The notes beneath the pieces are model-generated. The model was not told the DNA's origin. It saw only the letters and a list, made by a program, of their open reading frames with translations, and made no database searches. Positions 1-9,728 of a stretch of 64,000 nucleotides of DNA are shown one piece after another; the first letter of the stretch is position 1; each line of letters opens with the position of its first letter. This DNA is from CAXXHQ01 sp963665265 (GTDB taxonomy: Bacteria > Planctomycetota > Planctomycetia > Pirellulales > Thermoguttaceae): NCBI GenBank assembly GCA_963665265.2, contig OY762224.2:1240001-1304000 (forward strand), given 5' to 3'. The position numbers were made by a program, and so were the translations under genes.

Positions 1-3000
1 CGGCTCCCCCGGCTTGCACGTAAGCCTGCGTGAAGTTTTGGATGAAGGCGGAGTTTGAGCCGGAGGCGTAGAGAACGCCGCCGTTGAAGTTGAATCTGGA
101 AGTTCCCGCGCCGCCGGTGATGGCGGCGGCAGTAAGGGAACCGTAAGAATTAAGGCTGACCGAACCGAAGGACCCTGCGGTACGAGCGACGTTAACCCCT
201 CCGGCACCGTTGACGATCATCTTGGCCGAAGTTCTGACGGTTCCCGAAACGTTGAGCGCGCCCGCGGCTCCGGCGGCCGAGGCGACCCAGACGTCCCCTG
301 CGGCGTTAACCGTGCCGCCTGTGACGGAGAACGTTCCTGAGGCGGTCTCGAAAGCGCCGATGACGACGCTGGCGCCTGAGGTTCCGTTCGCGTTAAGAAC
401 GCCGGCTGAAACGACGAACGAGGCCGTATCGCCGACCGAATCGCCGACGGAAATTTGGCCGACGTTCGTCGTCGAGGTTATTCCGCCCGAAACGGTGATT
501 GAGCCGGGGCCTGTGGCGCGAATTCCGCCCAAAAGGTTTGTTCCGGCGAGAGACGTGACGCCGAGATTGCTAAGAACTCCGCCGCCGATGATCGAGCCGG
601 AGGAGTTCTCCGTGAGCGTGGCGGCGTTTACGGTAACGGCGGCGCCGGAAACGGAGCCGTTGAGAATAACTGCGCCGCTATTTAAGGCGGTCGTTCCGAG
701 GTACGTGTTTACGTTATTGATAGTGAGGACGCCGGTTCCGTTTTTCGTGAGGCCGCCCGATCCGGCTATCCCGGCCGTGCCCGTAAGGGTATAGGCGACT
801 GCGTTATTGAAGACCGTATCGAGCGGCGTGACGTTCGACGCCGTCGTGATCGTGAAGTTACTTGCCGAATCGTCGAAAAGAATAGTATCGCCGTTGAAGT
901 AGTCGGTCGAGGCGTTATTAAACGTGAGTTGCCAATTCTTCGTCGTTAGCGCGGCGGTGGACCACTCGGATCCGCCGGCGCCGGTCCAGACGTAATGCGA
1001 TGCGAGGGCGACCTTCGTCATTTCCGCCGAACTTAGGGCGTAGTCGTAGATGCGGAAATCGTCGATCATCCCCGAGAATAGCGGATCGGACGAGTACTGA
1101 CTCTTGCCGATGTAATTCACCGTCGAATTAACGTCGCTAGGATTCGTCACGATGCGCCCGGCGACGGTCGCTTTGCCGTTGACGTATAAAATGCCCGTGT
1201 TGCCGTCAAGCGTCACTGCGACGTTCACCCATTGCCCCGTCGGTAGGGCGTCCGTGTCTAGTATCTCTTCGCCGGTTCCGCTTGCCGTCGTGATGGCGAA
1301 TCGCATCGTTCCGTCGCCCGACTTCGGAGTTAAGAACATATACGACGTCGTATTATTTCCGAAATCAAAGATGCGCTGCCAATTATTTCCGCCGTTCCAT
1401 TTGACCCATGTGGAGATGGTGATGTCCTTACTGCTTGCGACTCCCGAAGGTAGTTGCGCGTACGTCGTCGATCCGTTCAGGCTGATCGCCTGGCCTGTTC
1501 CGACGGCGCCGGTCGCGGCGGCGGCTACGCCCGTTCCGTAAGTCGCGGTTCCGTACACGGCCGCATGATTCGTTCCGACGCTGTCGAGAACGTTTCCCTC
1601 GAACTTATACTGGGCCTTCAGCGTTCCCGTTGATCGATTCACGCGAACGAATTGCCACTGCTGAAGGGAAGATCCGTTTAAACTCGACTGATACGCCTGC
1701 GTCGTACTGCCGTTTAAATATTTTCCGCTGTTGCCGTTCAGAATATAGAAGTAGCCGTTACCGGCCGATTCGATCGTCCATTGCTGCGTGTAATTGTTGG
1801 CGGCGCCCCACTGATCGACGACGCCTCCGTCGACGAGCGAATTGTTGAACACGTCCATCGTGATGCCGCTGTTCGCGTTGAACAAGGCGTAGTAGCCGTC
1901 ATCGCTTCGGGTGATGTTCCAGAACTGATAGGAAGACCCGGAGTAGGAGGCCGTATTCACGACTCCGCCGTTGGCCGTCGAGCCTGCGGAGACTTGCAAG
2001 ACTTGCCCGGTTTGTCGATTGACGATCTTCCACTGGTTGCCGTCCAGAGAGCTCCCAAGACCGATGGCGTCGCTTCCGTATCGGACGTCGACGTAGCTCC
2101 CTTGATCGCTCATGGCCGCTTTGACCATATACTGACTGATCGGGCCGACTCCGTTAAAGTATACCTGTCGATCCGTGCAAACGACGCGGTAGTAGGTGGT
2201 AGTTCCTTGACGCTCGAAACCTCCGGCGAAGACGCCGATTTTCTTGTCCGTTCCCCGATAGATGGCCGCTGCCGTTTCTTTGCCGAGATTTTCCGCGTAG
2301 CCGAGCCGTTGGCCGTCCGATGCTTGCACGAATTTGCCGCGTGCGTTCATCGCAGGCCCCCAAAAAATGCCCTGAACCATTCCGTATTCGGCGCCCAGCA
2401 CGCACTCCGCCATGCTGTGGATTTCCGGATTACAGAATTTGTCGCCGTTGGCCTGCACATTCTTAATGAAATTGACGTACTCGGTCGCCGTGCCTCCGAG
2501 CTTGTGCGTTGATCCGTAGTCAACCGTGCCTTTGACTCCGTTATACCATGTCTGGTTAGGACTGAGCGTGCTAGGGCCGACCGTCACGGCGTTCTGAAAC
2601 AGTGTGTCGCTTTTTAAGATCGTATTTATCGAGTTGACTTGCGCGGCGGTCGGTTGGCCGCTCCAATAGTCGGGTTCGTTGGCGGCTTCGACGCCTGAAA
2701 CCGTTAATCCGTACGTGTTCTTCAGATACAGCGCAGTGGCTTTAATCGCCGCCGCCCAGCGCTCCGGGTTTACGGCGCCGCCGCTATCCAGATAATAGCT
2801 ATTCGTGGCCGTCCCGGTGTCCGGCGAAAGCGATATCGGCACGTTGCTCCCCGCCAGCTTCGCCAAACTGACCGCGTAATCGACCGTCGATTTGGTCGTC
2901 GCCCCCAGAGTTCCGTCAGCCTGCAAAGCTTCATCCAAATGGTAAGTCAAGCGGACGACGTCGCAAGGTGCGGTCCCGAAGTTCAGAAGGCTCAATCGCA

Positions 3001-3178
3001 TGTTCGCTTCGCTGGCCCATGCCGTATCAATCCCCCATTGACTGACCGATTTGCTTGTGCCGACGACCGATGTGCTGAAGTAAATCGCGTCCGCCGCTCG
3101 AACCGCGGTTGGAGCGAATGCGGAAGCGTAAATAAACGCGGCGTTCAAAACGACAAAAAAAATAGGTGGTCTCTTCAT
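1..3178 (-). CDS. Secreted multidomain glycoside-hydrolase-like protein with ricin, LamG and beta-repeat domains (partial, C-terminus off the left edge)
   Basis: An open minus-strand frame runs from the ATG at 3178 through base 1 with no stop at any of the places I translated, so about 1,059 codons are visible and the 3' end is missing. Residues 1-30 form a signal peptide (MKRPP, hydrophobic core, Ala-rich cleavage region). Residues about 30-345 resemble a clan GH-A TIM barrel: an ANEP motif near residue 162 fits the acid/base Glu, and NPEIHSMAE near 250 fits the nucleophile strand. Residues about 365-520 contain repeated Q-x-W motifs of a ricin-type beta-trefoil lectin. Residues about 525-715 look like a LamG/concanavalin-like domain (AQYKFEGN, then DDFRIYDYAL). 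From about 720 on, the text is autotransporter-associated beta strand repeat (GLTKNGTGVLTINN). The likely job is binding and cutting a polysaccharide outside the cell; the substrate cannot be told. A PEP-CTERM tail may lie beyond the window. Promoter at 3335-3363. Confidence 0.85.
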   Translation of the reverse strand, partial: MKRPPIFFVVLNAAFIYASAFAPTAVRAADAIYFSTSVVGTSKSVSQWGIDTAWASEANMRLSLLNFGTAPCDVVRLTYHLDEALQADGTLGATTKSTVDYAVSLAKLAGSNVPISLSPDTGTATNSYYLDSGGAVNPERWAAAIKATALYLKNTYGLTVSGVEAANEPDYWSGQPTAAQVNSINTILKSDTLFQNAVTVGPSTLSPNQTWYNGVKGTVDYGSTHKLGGTATEYVNFIKNVQANGDKFCNPEIHSMAECVLGAEYGMVQGIFWGPAMNARGKFVQASDGQRLGYAENLGKETAAAIYRGTDKKIGVFAGGFERQGTTTYYRVVCTDRQVYFNGVGPISQYMVKAAMSDQGSYVDVRYGSDAIGLGSSLDGNQWKIVNRQTGQVLQVSAGSTANGGVVNTASYSGSSYQFWNITRSDDGYYALFNANSGITMDVFNNSLVDGGVVDQWGAANNYTQQWTIESAGNGYFYILNGNSGKYLNGSTTQAYQSSLNGSSLQQWQFVRVNRSTGTLKAQYKFEGNVLDSVGTNHAAVYGTATYGTGVAAAATGAVGTGQAISLNGSTTYAQLPSGVASSKDITISTWVKWNGGNNWQRIFDFGNNTTSYMFLTPKSGDGTMRFAITTASGTGEEILDTDALPTGQWVNVAVTLDGNTGILYVNGKATVAGRIVTNPSDVNSTVNYIGKSQYSSDPLFSGMIDDFRIYDYALSSAEMTKVALASHYVWTGAGGSEWSTAALTTKNWQLTFNNASTDYFNGDTILFDDSASNFTITTASNVTPLDTVFNNAVAYTLTGTAGIAGSGGLTKNGTGVLTINNVNTYLGTTALNSGAVILNGSVSGAAVTVNAATLTENSSGSIIGGGVLSNLGVTSLAGTNLLGGIRATGPGSITVSGGITSTTNVGQISVGDSVGDTASFVVSAGVLNANGTSGASVVIGAFETASGTFSVTGGTVNAAGDVWVASAAGAAGALNVSGTVRTSAKMIVNGAGGVNVARTAGSFGSVSLNSYGSLTAAAITGGAGTSRFNFNGGVLYASGSNSAFIQNFTQAYVQAGGA

Positions 3179-3334
3179 TCGCCTCTTCCGCTTCGGATAA
3201 GGAGTGCGTCAAGCGTCGTAGTCGTCGGCCGTGAGGTTGTATCAGCCGTGTCTCTATTCAAAAGAGACGGAGATGAGAACCGAGAGGGCTTTTACGATTC
3301 GTTCCGCCAACGTCCAGATTGCTAGCGTAACTGC

Positions 3335-3363
3335 ATCCTATCAAGACGCTCGTTTTTCGTCAA
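3335..3363 (-). promoter_or_regulatory. Sigma-70-type promoter for the multidomain GH-like gene
   Basis: On the minus strand, TTGACG (3363-3358) and TAGGAT (3340-3335) are separated by exactly 17 bp. This predicts a transcript start near 3328 and a leader of about 150 nt before the ATG at 3178. Found by eye; not tested. Confidence 0.5.
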
Positions 3364-3382
3364 TTTTTGCGAATGAAACCAG

Positions 3383-3407
3383 GCATGGGGGGGCGGCTCC
3401 CCCATGC
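3383..3407 (-). terminator. Hairpin downstream of the beta-repeat PEP-CTERM gene
   Basis: A 9-bp perfect stem (GCATGGGGG / CCCCCATGC) with a 7-nt loop lies about 95 nt past the stop codon of the 3502-7005 gene and just upstream of the next promoter. No U-tract follows, so termination is only a guess. With the promoter at 3335-3363 it accounts for the 323-bp gap 3179-3501; nothing else was seen there. Confidence 0.35.
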
Positions 3408-3501
3408 AACTCAGGCGTTGCAAAGGTTGCCTTTTGCCGCAGCGGGAAATGCGGTCGCTTTATATCAGTTTGTAAAAAGCGTTGCCGAACTCGCCTTCAT
3501 G

Positions 3502-6500
3502 TCACGCCCTTCGCCGCCTCATTCTCCACATCGCCCCGGCCGCACAGAGCAGCGTCGCCCAGATCGTCGGTTCAGGAACGGTTCTCGCTTGCTGCAAAGC
3601 GCTTGCGTATTCGGGAGCGGCTTCTGACGTTTCAACGCTCGTCGCTTCGTCGCTCGCCGTTCCGCCGAGAATCAGCGAGTCTTGCACTAAGCAGGCGACG
3701 GTCAACGTGGCCGAACCGGCCACGACGGTCGTGCCGCTTCCGCTAATGACGTCGAGCGTGTGCGTTCCGCCGGCGATGGAAAGCGTGGCGCCGCTCGCCG
3801 TTTGAACGTCGAGCGTCGAAACGTTCGTCTCGGTCGAGCTAAGAACGAGTTTGCCCGCTTGAACGATGATTCCGCCGGTAAACGTTTCCGTGCCCGTAAG
3901 AGTGAGAACTCCCGAGCCGAGCTTCGTCAGTCCGCCGACGCCGGAAAGCGAGGCGGAGAGAGTGACGGCGTAGCCGTTCGTATCGACGTTGGCGTTTCCT
4001 CCCGTGCCGGTAAGCGTCATTGGGCAGGTAACTGTCATCGCGCCGCTTGCTTGCAGAGTTCCGCCGCCGAAGTTGAATACCGATGCGGTCGTGTATTTAG
4101 TGATCGAGTTGGCGATCAACTTTCCGCCGTTCAGGTTATACGTTCCTTTGGACCCGGAGTAATAGCCCAGGTTTATCGAGGCGCACGAGTTCGTCCCTCC
4201 GCTTTGCGTGAACGTTCCCGTTCCGTAGTAACCGATGAACTGCGCCGAGGAGATAAGTTTCCCTGCGCTCTGGTTATACGTTCCCGACGAGCCGGCGATG
4301 TAGGAGCCCAGATAGAGATTCGATGCCGAGTTCGTCCCTCCGCTTTGCGTGAACGTCGCATTGACTCCGCGATAGTCGCCGACGTATTCGTACGGCGCCG
4401 AGAGGAAACCGCCGCTCAGATTGTATTCGCCGAGAGCGCCGGAGTTGTAACCCAAACGAATTTCTCCGGAAACGGCGTTCGTGCCTCCGCTTTGAGTGAA
4501 CGTCCCTGTTCCGCTATAGCCAAGGTATTCATAGGATGAGGACAACCGGCCTCCGCTTAACGAATATGTGCCTTGACCGGTCGCTTCGTTTCCGAGAACG
4601 AGATTAAGCGATATAACGTTCGTTCCGCCCGACTGCGTGAAGACGCCGGTTCCAATTAGACCGACGTAAGTTTCATTCGTCGTGAGTTTGCCGGATCCGC
4701 TTAACGTGTAAGAGCCGGTTCCCGTCGAATTGAAACCGAGAAATAACTTGTCGGAGATATTGTTGTTTCCGCCGGTTTGAGTGAAGGCGCCTGTTCCGTT
4801 GTAGCCGATGATCGCCGATCCCGTAAGCGACAATGCCCCGTCGCCGCTCAATGCGTAAGTTCCGCGCGAGCCGGCGTTGTAGCCGAGGTAGAGGTAGCCC
4901 TCGAGCAAGTTAGAGCCGCTGGATTGCAAGCAAGCCCCGATTCCCGAATAGCCGAAGCATTCGTTGAAGACCGAGAGCGTGCCGCTGGTAAGCTCATAGG
5001 TCCCCTTCGCCGCCGATCCGAAGCCGGCGACGACGCTCGAACCGGAGTACTTCGAAAAGTATCCGCTTTGAGTGAAGACGCCTGTTCCGTAGTTGCCAAT
5101 GTAAATGTCGGGCGAATTAATCGCTCCGTTTGAAAAGGACGCCGTTCCGAAACTTCCAGTCAGGTCGCCGACGATCAAGGAGGATGGCGTCGACAAAGTC
5201 CCTCCGGAGACCGAGAGCGAGCCTTTTCCCGCTAAACCGACGCTCACGTAAGCGCACGACGCGGTTCCTCCGGAAAGGGAAAAGACCCCGGATCCGCTCG
5301 ACGTATTCCCAAGGATTAATCCGCTGCTGATCGTCGTAAAACCGCCCTGTTGGGTGAAAGTTCCGGTTCCCGCATTTCCGATGACGGCGGTGGATGAAAC
5401 GGAAAGGTTCGCCTCGCCGGTCATCGTGTAGTTTCCCTTCGCGCCGAGCAAGAAGCCGAGCGTTAGCGTTGAATTAACGAAGTTCGTGCCGCCGTAATGA
5501 GATACGCTTCCGTTTCCCGCATAGCCGATAAATTCGTTGTTGACGTCAAGAAGGCCGCCGCTGAGGCGATAGGTGGATGACGAACTCGCCGAGCTCAAGC
5601 AGACGTAAAGCGACCCGGTCACGTAGTTCTCGCCGCCGGTTTGCGTGAAGAGTCCGCTTCCGGAGTAGCCGATAACTTGCGCATTCGACGCGAGCCGCCC
5701 GCCGCTCCCGAGCGAGTATTTCCCGTAAGACGTTCCGTTTAGGCCCAGCGTGACCGTGCCGCTTACCGTATTTGTCCCTCCGATTTGCGAGAACGTTCCC
5801 GTTCCGAAATTGCCGACGACGAGCGTCGCGGCGGAGAACGTCGAATTTCCGGCAAGTTGATACGCTCCGCTTGACGTGCCGTAATAGCCGAGAAACGCCG
5901 TTCCGCCGACGGAATGACTGCCCCCAAGCTGAATGACGGATCCTGTGCCGTACATGCCGATCGTCTCCGACGAAGCTACGATCAGTTGCGAATCGCCGCT
6001 CAATAGGAGCGAGCCTTGCGCGTACTTGTTGGCGCCGATGGTCATGGACGAGGCATGGTGATAGCCGCCGGTTTGCGTGAACGTGCCCGTTCCGACGTAG
6101 CCGACGTAAACGCTCCCTTCGTTTAGCGTGCCGCTCGACATTCCGGATGCGACGTTTTCGACGACGAGCGAACCGGTTCCCGTATCGACGTATCCTCCCG
6201 ACACGAAAACTCCTCCGTTGAGAATGATCGACCGGCCTGAAGTCGCGATCAGATACCCAGAGCAATCCACGAGGTCGTCAATCGTCGAAGCGCCGTAGAT
6301 CGTTCGGGACGAGTCAATCGTTAGCGTCGAGCCTTTGATATGCACTAAACCGGCCCCTGACGTCGCAATCTCGTCCTGCAACATATTCGTCATGATAAGC
6401 AATGAATAGGCGTCAACGTTCGCGGTAATGATGGAGGAGTTGCCTTGCATCACAATCGAAGGCGCAAATGTCACGATTGACGAATTCAAGTTGACGACCG

Positions 6501-7005
6501 CCGACGAGTCCTGTATCGCTAGACTTCCGTTAAAACTCCCCCCTCCGTTCGAAATGTTCAGCGTGCCTCCGTAAAACGCATAAGATCCGTGGTAATTCAC
6601 TTGAAGGTCGCTCACGTTATGCGTTCCGCCGTATTGCGTAAACGATCCCGAAAAATTGGACCCGCCCGCATATCCGTAATACTCCGTGTCGGCGCTGAAA
6701 CTCCCCGACTGTAGCACGATCGCGCTTGCGCTGGTCGAAGTCGTTCCAAGGTAAAGATAGCTGCAGGTTTCGCCTGCTTGCGAAATGTACGCCGTCCCGC
6801 CGTTGCTAATGTAAACCGAATCCGAGGAAGTTGGCTCGACGCCGCCGAGCCACGACGAGGTCGTTGACCAGAAACCGCTCGAAACGTTCCACGTAATCGA
6901 GGCGGCGTCCGAATTCGAAGAAAGCGCGACCCCGATCACCGTGAAGACGAACAAAGAAATCGGCGTGAAAAATCGACGCTGCGATACGGAGAGTCCTCGA
7001 GCCAT
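3502..7005 (-). CDS. Giant secreted beta-repeat protein with PEP-CTERM sorting tail
   Basis: 1,167 aa counted from the ATG at 7005, which is preceded by GGGGGAGA at good spacing; an in-frame start 13 codons upstream has no ribosome site. Residues 1-35 are a signal peptide ending near SDAAS. Nearly all of the rest is a repeat of about 48 aa made of two 24-aa halves, each ending in a G-x-F-T-Q-S-G-G or Y-x-L-S-G-G strand, the pattern of autotransporter-associated/PEP-CTERM beta-helix proteins. Near the end are an autotransporter-type stretch (GGLTKLGSGVLTLTG), a conserved roughly 70-aa segment with LTVACLVQD, and the tail VPEP - hydrophobic helix - RRRRA from residue 1143. In the PEP-CTERM/exosortase system such tails direct proteins to the envelope and are cleaved there. 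No catalytic domain is visible, so this is probably a structural or adhesive surface protein. The C-terminal cassette is shared with the gene at 43608-46013. Confidence 0.88.
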   Translation of the reverse strand: MARGLSVSQRRFFTPISLFVFTVIGVALSSNSDAASITWNVSSGFWSTTSSWLGGVEPTSSDSVYISNGGTAYISQAGETCSYLYLGTTSTSASAIVLQSGSFSADTEYYGYAGGSNFSGSFTQYGGTHNVSDLQVNYHGSYAFYGGTLNISNGGGSFNGSLAIQDSSAVVNLNSSIVTFAPSIVMQGNSSIITANVDAYSLLIMTNMLQDEIATSGAGLVHIKGSTLTIDSSRTIYGASTIDDLVDCSGYLIATSGRSIILNGGVFVSGGYVDTGTGSLVVENVASGMSSGTLNEGSVYVGYVGTGTFTQTGGYHHASSMTIGANKYAQGSLLLSGDSQLIVASSETIGMYGTGSVIQLGGSHSVGGTAFLGYYGTSSGAYQLAGNSTFSAATLVVGNFGTGTFSQIGGTNTVSGTVTLGLNGTSYGKYSLGSGGRLASNAQVIGYSGSGLFTQTGGENYVTGSLYVCLSSASSSSTYRLSGGLLDVNNEFIGYAGNGSVSHYGGTNFVNSTLTLGFLLGAKGNYTMTGEANLSVSSTAVIGNAGTGTFTQQGGFTTISSGLILGNTSSGSGVFSLSGGTASCAYVSVGLAGKGSLSVSGGTLSTPSSLIVGDLTGSFGTASFSNGAINSPDIYIGNYGTGVFTQSGYFSKYSGSSVVAGFGSAAKGTYELTSGTLSVFNECFGYSGIGACLQSSGSNLLEGYLYLGYNAGSRGTYALSGDGALSLTGSAIIGYNGTGAFTQTGGNNNISDKLFLGFNSTGTGSYTLSGSGKLTTNETYVGLIGTGVFTQSGGTNVISLNLVLGNEATGQGTYSLSGGRLSSSYEYLGYSGTGTFTQSGGTNAVSGEIRLGYNSGALGEYNLSGGFLSAPYEYVGDYRGVNATFTQSGGTNSASNLYLGSYIAGSSGTYNQSAGKLISSAQFIGYYGTGTFTQSGGTNSCASINLGYYSGSKGTYNLNGGKLIANSITKYTTASVFNFGGGTLQASGAMTVTCPMTLTGTGGNANVDTNGYAVTLSASLSGVGGLTKLGSGVLTLTGTETFTGGIIVQAGKLVLSSTETNVSTLDVQTASGATLSIAGGTHTLDVISGSGTTVVAGSATLTVACLVQDSLILGGTASDEATSVETSEAAPEYASALQQARTVPEPTIWATLLCAAGAMWRMRRRRA

Positions 7006-7090
7006 TATATCTCCCCCGAAAAAAAGTGGCCGCCGGCCGTGCAATAACGACTTCGGCTAAAGACAAGACATATTCGCCAATGCGACGCTC

Positions 7091-7119
7091 ATGCTACCAT
7101 ACGCCTCTACAGCGTGCAA
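7091..7119 (-). promoter_or_regulatory. Sigma-70-type promoter for the beta-repeat PEP-CTERM gene
   Basis: Minus-strand TTGCAC (7119-7114) and TAGCAT (7096-7091) with a 17-bp spacer, placing the transcript start near 7085, about 80 nt before the ATG at 7005. Confidence 0.42.
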
Positions 7120-7166
7120 TAAGCGGAAGATTAGCTGTGGGGGGGCTCAAGCCGATGCAATCCGTC

Positions 7167-8027
7167 TCATTTCAGACCGATCGCTTTCCGCAGAATCCAA
7201 TCCCTCATGCGGTCGGGAACCGTGCGGAAACCCCTCGACATAAAGCGATTGTAAAACTTCAGATAATACCGTGTTTTCGGCCGGCGAGCCGTCATGCAAT
7301 GCACCGCCGCTCTGACCACCTTTTCCACGGGGTCCGAACGCTTGGACGATTCGAGAATCAAATTGCGAAATATGTCGGTCGCTTCGCGATACCGTTCGTA
7401 GCCCTCCGGATTGATGTCGGCGATCATCGAGTCGGCCGAAGAGATCGATTTCTCCCAAATCGGCGTTTGAATGGGACCCGGCTCCACGAGGCATACTTCG
7501 ATTCCCCACGGTCGAAGCTCCAATCGCATCGCGTCGGCCAACGCCTCAACCGCGAATTTCGACGCCGAATACGGCCCCATGAACGGAGGCGACATCGCGC
7601 CGTTAATCGAACTGACGAACAGAATGCGCCCCTGCGCCTGCCGCAACAACGGCATCACCGCCTGCGTCACGGCAATCTGTCCGATGACGTTCACTTCCAA
7701 TTGGCGTCGTAACTTCGCGATCGGCATAATTTCCATCGGCCCGTTCATCGAGACGCCGGCGTTGTTCATCAGTCCCCAAAGTCCGGCCTCGCCGACCGAT
7801 TCCGTGATCATCGTTGCCGCGGCGGCGATCGTCTCGGCGTCGGTTACGTCCAAAATTACCGGCTGCAAATCGCCCGTCGACTCCGCCTTTACCTTTTGCC
7901 CGTCTTCTTCCCGACGAACCCCGGCAAAGACCTTGAAGCCAAGCCGAGCAAATTCCAACGAGCACGCTTTTCCGATTCCGGTTGACGCGCCTGTAATAAG
8001 AATCGATTTTGAATGGATCGCCTTCAT
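7167..8027 (-). CDS. Short-chain dehydrogenase/reductase (classical SDR)
   Basis: 286 aa, normal for a classical SDR with a short C-terminal extension. The Rossmann nucleotide loop TGASTGIG is at residues 12-19, the structural NNAG motif near residue 90, the catalytic Ser in VSSING near 140 and the Tyr-x-x-x-Lys in YSASK near 155. Members oxidise or reduce hydroxyl/carbonyl groups with NAD(P)(H) in the cytoplasm; the substrate is not readable. The C-terminal part (KTRYYLKFYNRF) resembles SDRs often labelled retinol-dehydrogenase-like or short-chain fatty alcohol reductases, but that is weak. It stands alone, transcribed in the same direction as the purine permease upstream with a gap of about 95 bp. 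Confidence 0.88.
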   Translation of the reverse strand: MKAIHSKSILITGASTGIGKACSLEFARLGFKVFAGVRREEDGQKVKAESTGDLQPVILDVTDAETIAAAATMITESVGEAGLWGLMNNAGVSMNGPMEIMPIAKLRRQLEVNVIGQIAVTQAVMPLLRQAQGRILFVSSINGAMSPPFMGPYSASKFAVEALADAMRLELRPWGIEVCLVEPGPIQTPIWEKSISSADSMIADINPEGYERYREATDIFRNLILESSKRSDPVEKVVRAAVHCMTARRPKTRYYLKFYNRFMSRGFRTVPDRMRDWILRKAIGLK

Positions 8028-8122
8028 GATAGTTAAGACGTAAAAAAGGAAATCGAGTGAGAAGAGCCGTTCGGTCGGAGTCGAGGAACGGCGTCCTGCT
8101 TGGAAAAGGTCGTTAAACGCCG

Positions 8123-9571
8123 CTATTTTAGCTGCATTCGCACGAAAATTAAATACGCTAACAGGATCGCCGCCATCAAATATCCGATAAATTTCACTTC
8201 CCGACCTTGCCCGGCCAATAGTTTAATCGCCGGATGAAAGATAAACCCTAGCGCCAAACCGTCGGCGATCGAGCCGGTCATTGGAACGCCGACCACGACT
8301 AAAAAAGCCGGTATGCATTCGGAGTAGTTTTTCCAGTCGATTTTCGCCACGTTCGCCAACATCATCGCCCCGACGATGACCAGCGCCGGCGACGTGATCG
8401 GCGAGTACGACCCCACCATCGAAATGATCGGCGCGAAGAACAACGCCGCCAGCATCAGCACGGCCGTCGTCAACGAAGTAAGACCAGTTCGCCCCCCCTG
8501 CTCCACTCCCGCCGCGCTCTCAATAAAACTCGTCACGGTGCTTGTCCCTAAGGCCGCTCCGGTTGCCGCTCCGATCGCGTCCGAAGTCAACGCTTCTTTC
8601 GCCCGAGGCAGCTTATCGTCCTTAATAAATCCCGCCTGCTCGGCAATCCCTACTAACGTTCCTAACGTGTCGAACAATACCATGAACAAAAAGATCAATA
8701 TGTAAGGGATCATCGGCAAAGACAGCGAATTGACCAAGTCCATCTTGAAAAGCGTCGGCGCGATCGACGGCGGCGCCGACGTCAATTCGCCCGTCACATG
8801 AAACTTCGTCATCAACGCCGATTCTTTCACGATCGCCGCGTTCGCAATCCGGTCGCCGCAATGCGGCAAACCGTAACGCAACGCTAAGGCCAATAACGTC
8901 GCCACGACGATTCCGATGAAAATCGAACCGGGAACCCGCCTCGCATGCAACGCCGCCGTGATCGTCAATCCGCAAAAGAAGACGATCAAATCGGGCGATA
9001 GAATCGCCGGATTAAGCGTCATCGAATCGCCGTGCGCGATAATTAATCCCGACATCTTGAGACCGAGCAGCGCGATAAACAACCCGATTCCCGCCGCCAC
9101 GCCGTTCCGCAAGCTTGGGCTAAGCGCGTCCATTATTTTCTCTCGCACGCCAAGCGTCGAAAGAAGCAAAAAGATAATCCCGGAGTAGAACACGACCCCG
9201 AGCCCTATTTGCCAAGGCGTGGTCGAGTCGGCCGCCATTTTCCCCGCCGCGACTTGTACGGCGATCATCCCCGCCGCCGCCGGAAGTAAGTTCAGTACGA
9301 AAAAAAAGTTTTCCCCCATGCCGGGCGCTTGAGCGATCGGATACCTCGCGTACAAGGCCATGATCGTCGTCGCGATGAACGCCGCCAAGCACGTCGCCGT
9401 CGTTACCGCTCCGAAATCCATTCCCGTCGGCTTGCCCGTCAACTGGCCGGTCAAAACCATCGGCTGCACCACGATGATATAGGCCATCGTTAGAAACGTC
9501 GTGGCCCCGGCCAAAATCTCCCGCCGCGCCGTGGTATTATTTTCTGATAGCCGAAAAATCCGCTCGAACAT
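8123..9571 (-). CDS. NCS2/AzgA-type purine (guanine/hypoxanthine) permease
   Basis: 482 aa from the ATG at 9571, preceded by AAGGA seven bases upstream; the longer frame reading upstream has no such site and its extra residues are not conserved-looking. The protein is almost wholly hydrophobic with 12-14 predicted helices. The family signatures of AzgA-type transporters are clear: APGMGENFFF near residue 90 and GTSTVTSFIESAAGVEQGGR near 315. Known members bring hypoxanthine, guanine or adenine into the cell with protons. It is divergent from the M50 protease gene, with about 157 bp between the two chosen starts. Confidence 0.9.
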   Translation of the reverse strand: MFERIFRLSENNTTARREILAGATTFLTMAYIIVVQPMVLTGQLTGKPTGMDFGAVTTATCLAAFIATTIMALYARYPIAQAPGMGENFFFVLNLLPAAAGMIAVQVAAGKMAADSTTPWQIGLGVVFYSGIIFLLLSTLGVREKIMDALSPSLRNGVAAGIGLFIALLGLKMSGLIIAHGDSMTLNPAILSPDLIVFFCGLTITAALHARRVPGSIFIGIVVATLLALALRYGLPHCGDRIANAAIVKESALMTKFHVTGELTSAPPSIAPTLFKMDLVNSLSLPMIPYILIFLFMVLFDTLGTLVGIAEQAGFIKDDKLPRAKEALTSDAIGAATGAALGTSTVTSFIESAAGVEQGGRTGLTSLTTAVLMLAALFFAPIISMVGSYSPITSPALVIVGAMMLANVAKIDWKNYSECIPAFLVVVGVPMTGSIADGLALGFIFHPAIKLLAGQGREVKFIGYLMAAILLAYLIFVRMQLK

Positions 9572-9619
9572 GCTGTTTTCCTTGCTCCGATCCCTCGGGA
9601 AGCTCGCCCCCGGATAATC

Positions 9620-9628
9620 TGGTATAAT
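9620..9628 (+). promoter_or_regulatory. Extended -10 element upstream of the M50 protease gene
   Basis: TGGTATAAT matches an extended -10 (TGnTATAAT) perfectly; no convincing -35 is present at 16-18 bp. The start would be near 9635, about 95 nt before the ATG at 9729. Confidence 0.35.
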
Positions 9629-9728
9629 ACGGGAGTTGACGAATTTCCCCAATATCAGCCGCGAATGCCTTCCGACGGTTACTCTTCGCCCCCTGCAAGA
9701 AAAGTGCCGCCCTGGCAACGATAACTAT

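Noticed and set aside
1781..2512. A 243-codon plus-strand frame opposite the multidomain GH-like gene.
   Set aside because: The minus strand carries a continuous, clearly domain-structured protein here; the plus frame is its shadow.
7006..7044. Starting the beta-repeat PEP-CTERM gene 13 codons earlier at 7044.
   Set aside because: The ATG at 7005 has a strong GGGGGAGA site and starts the signal peptide; the earlier start has neither.
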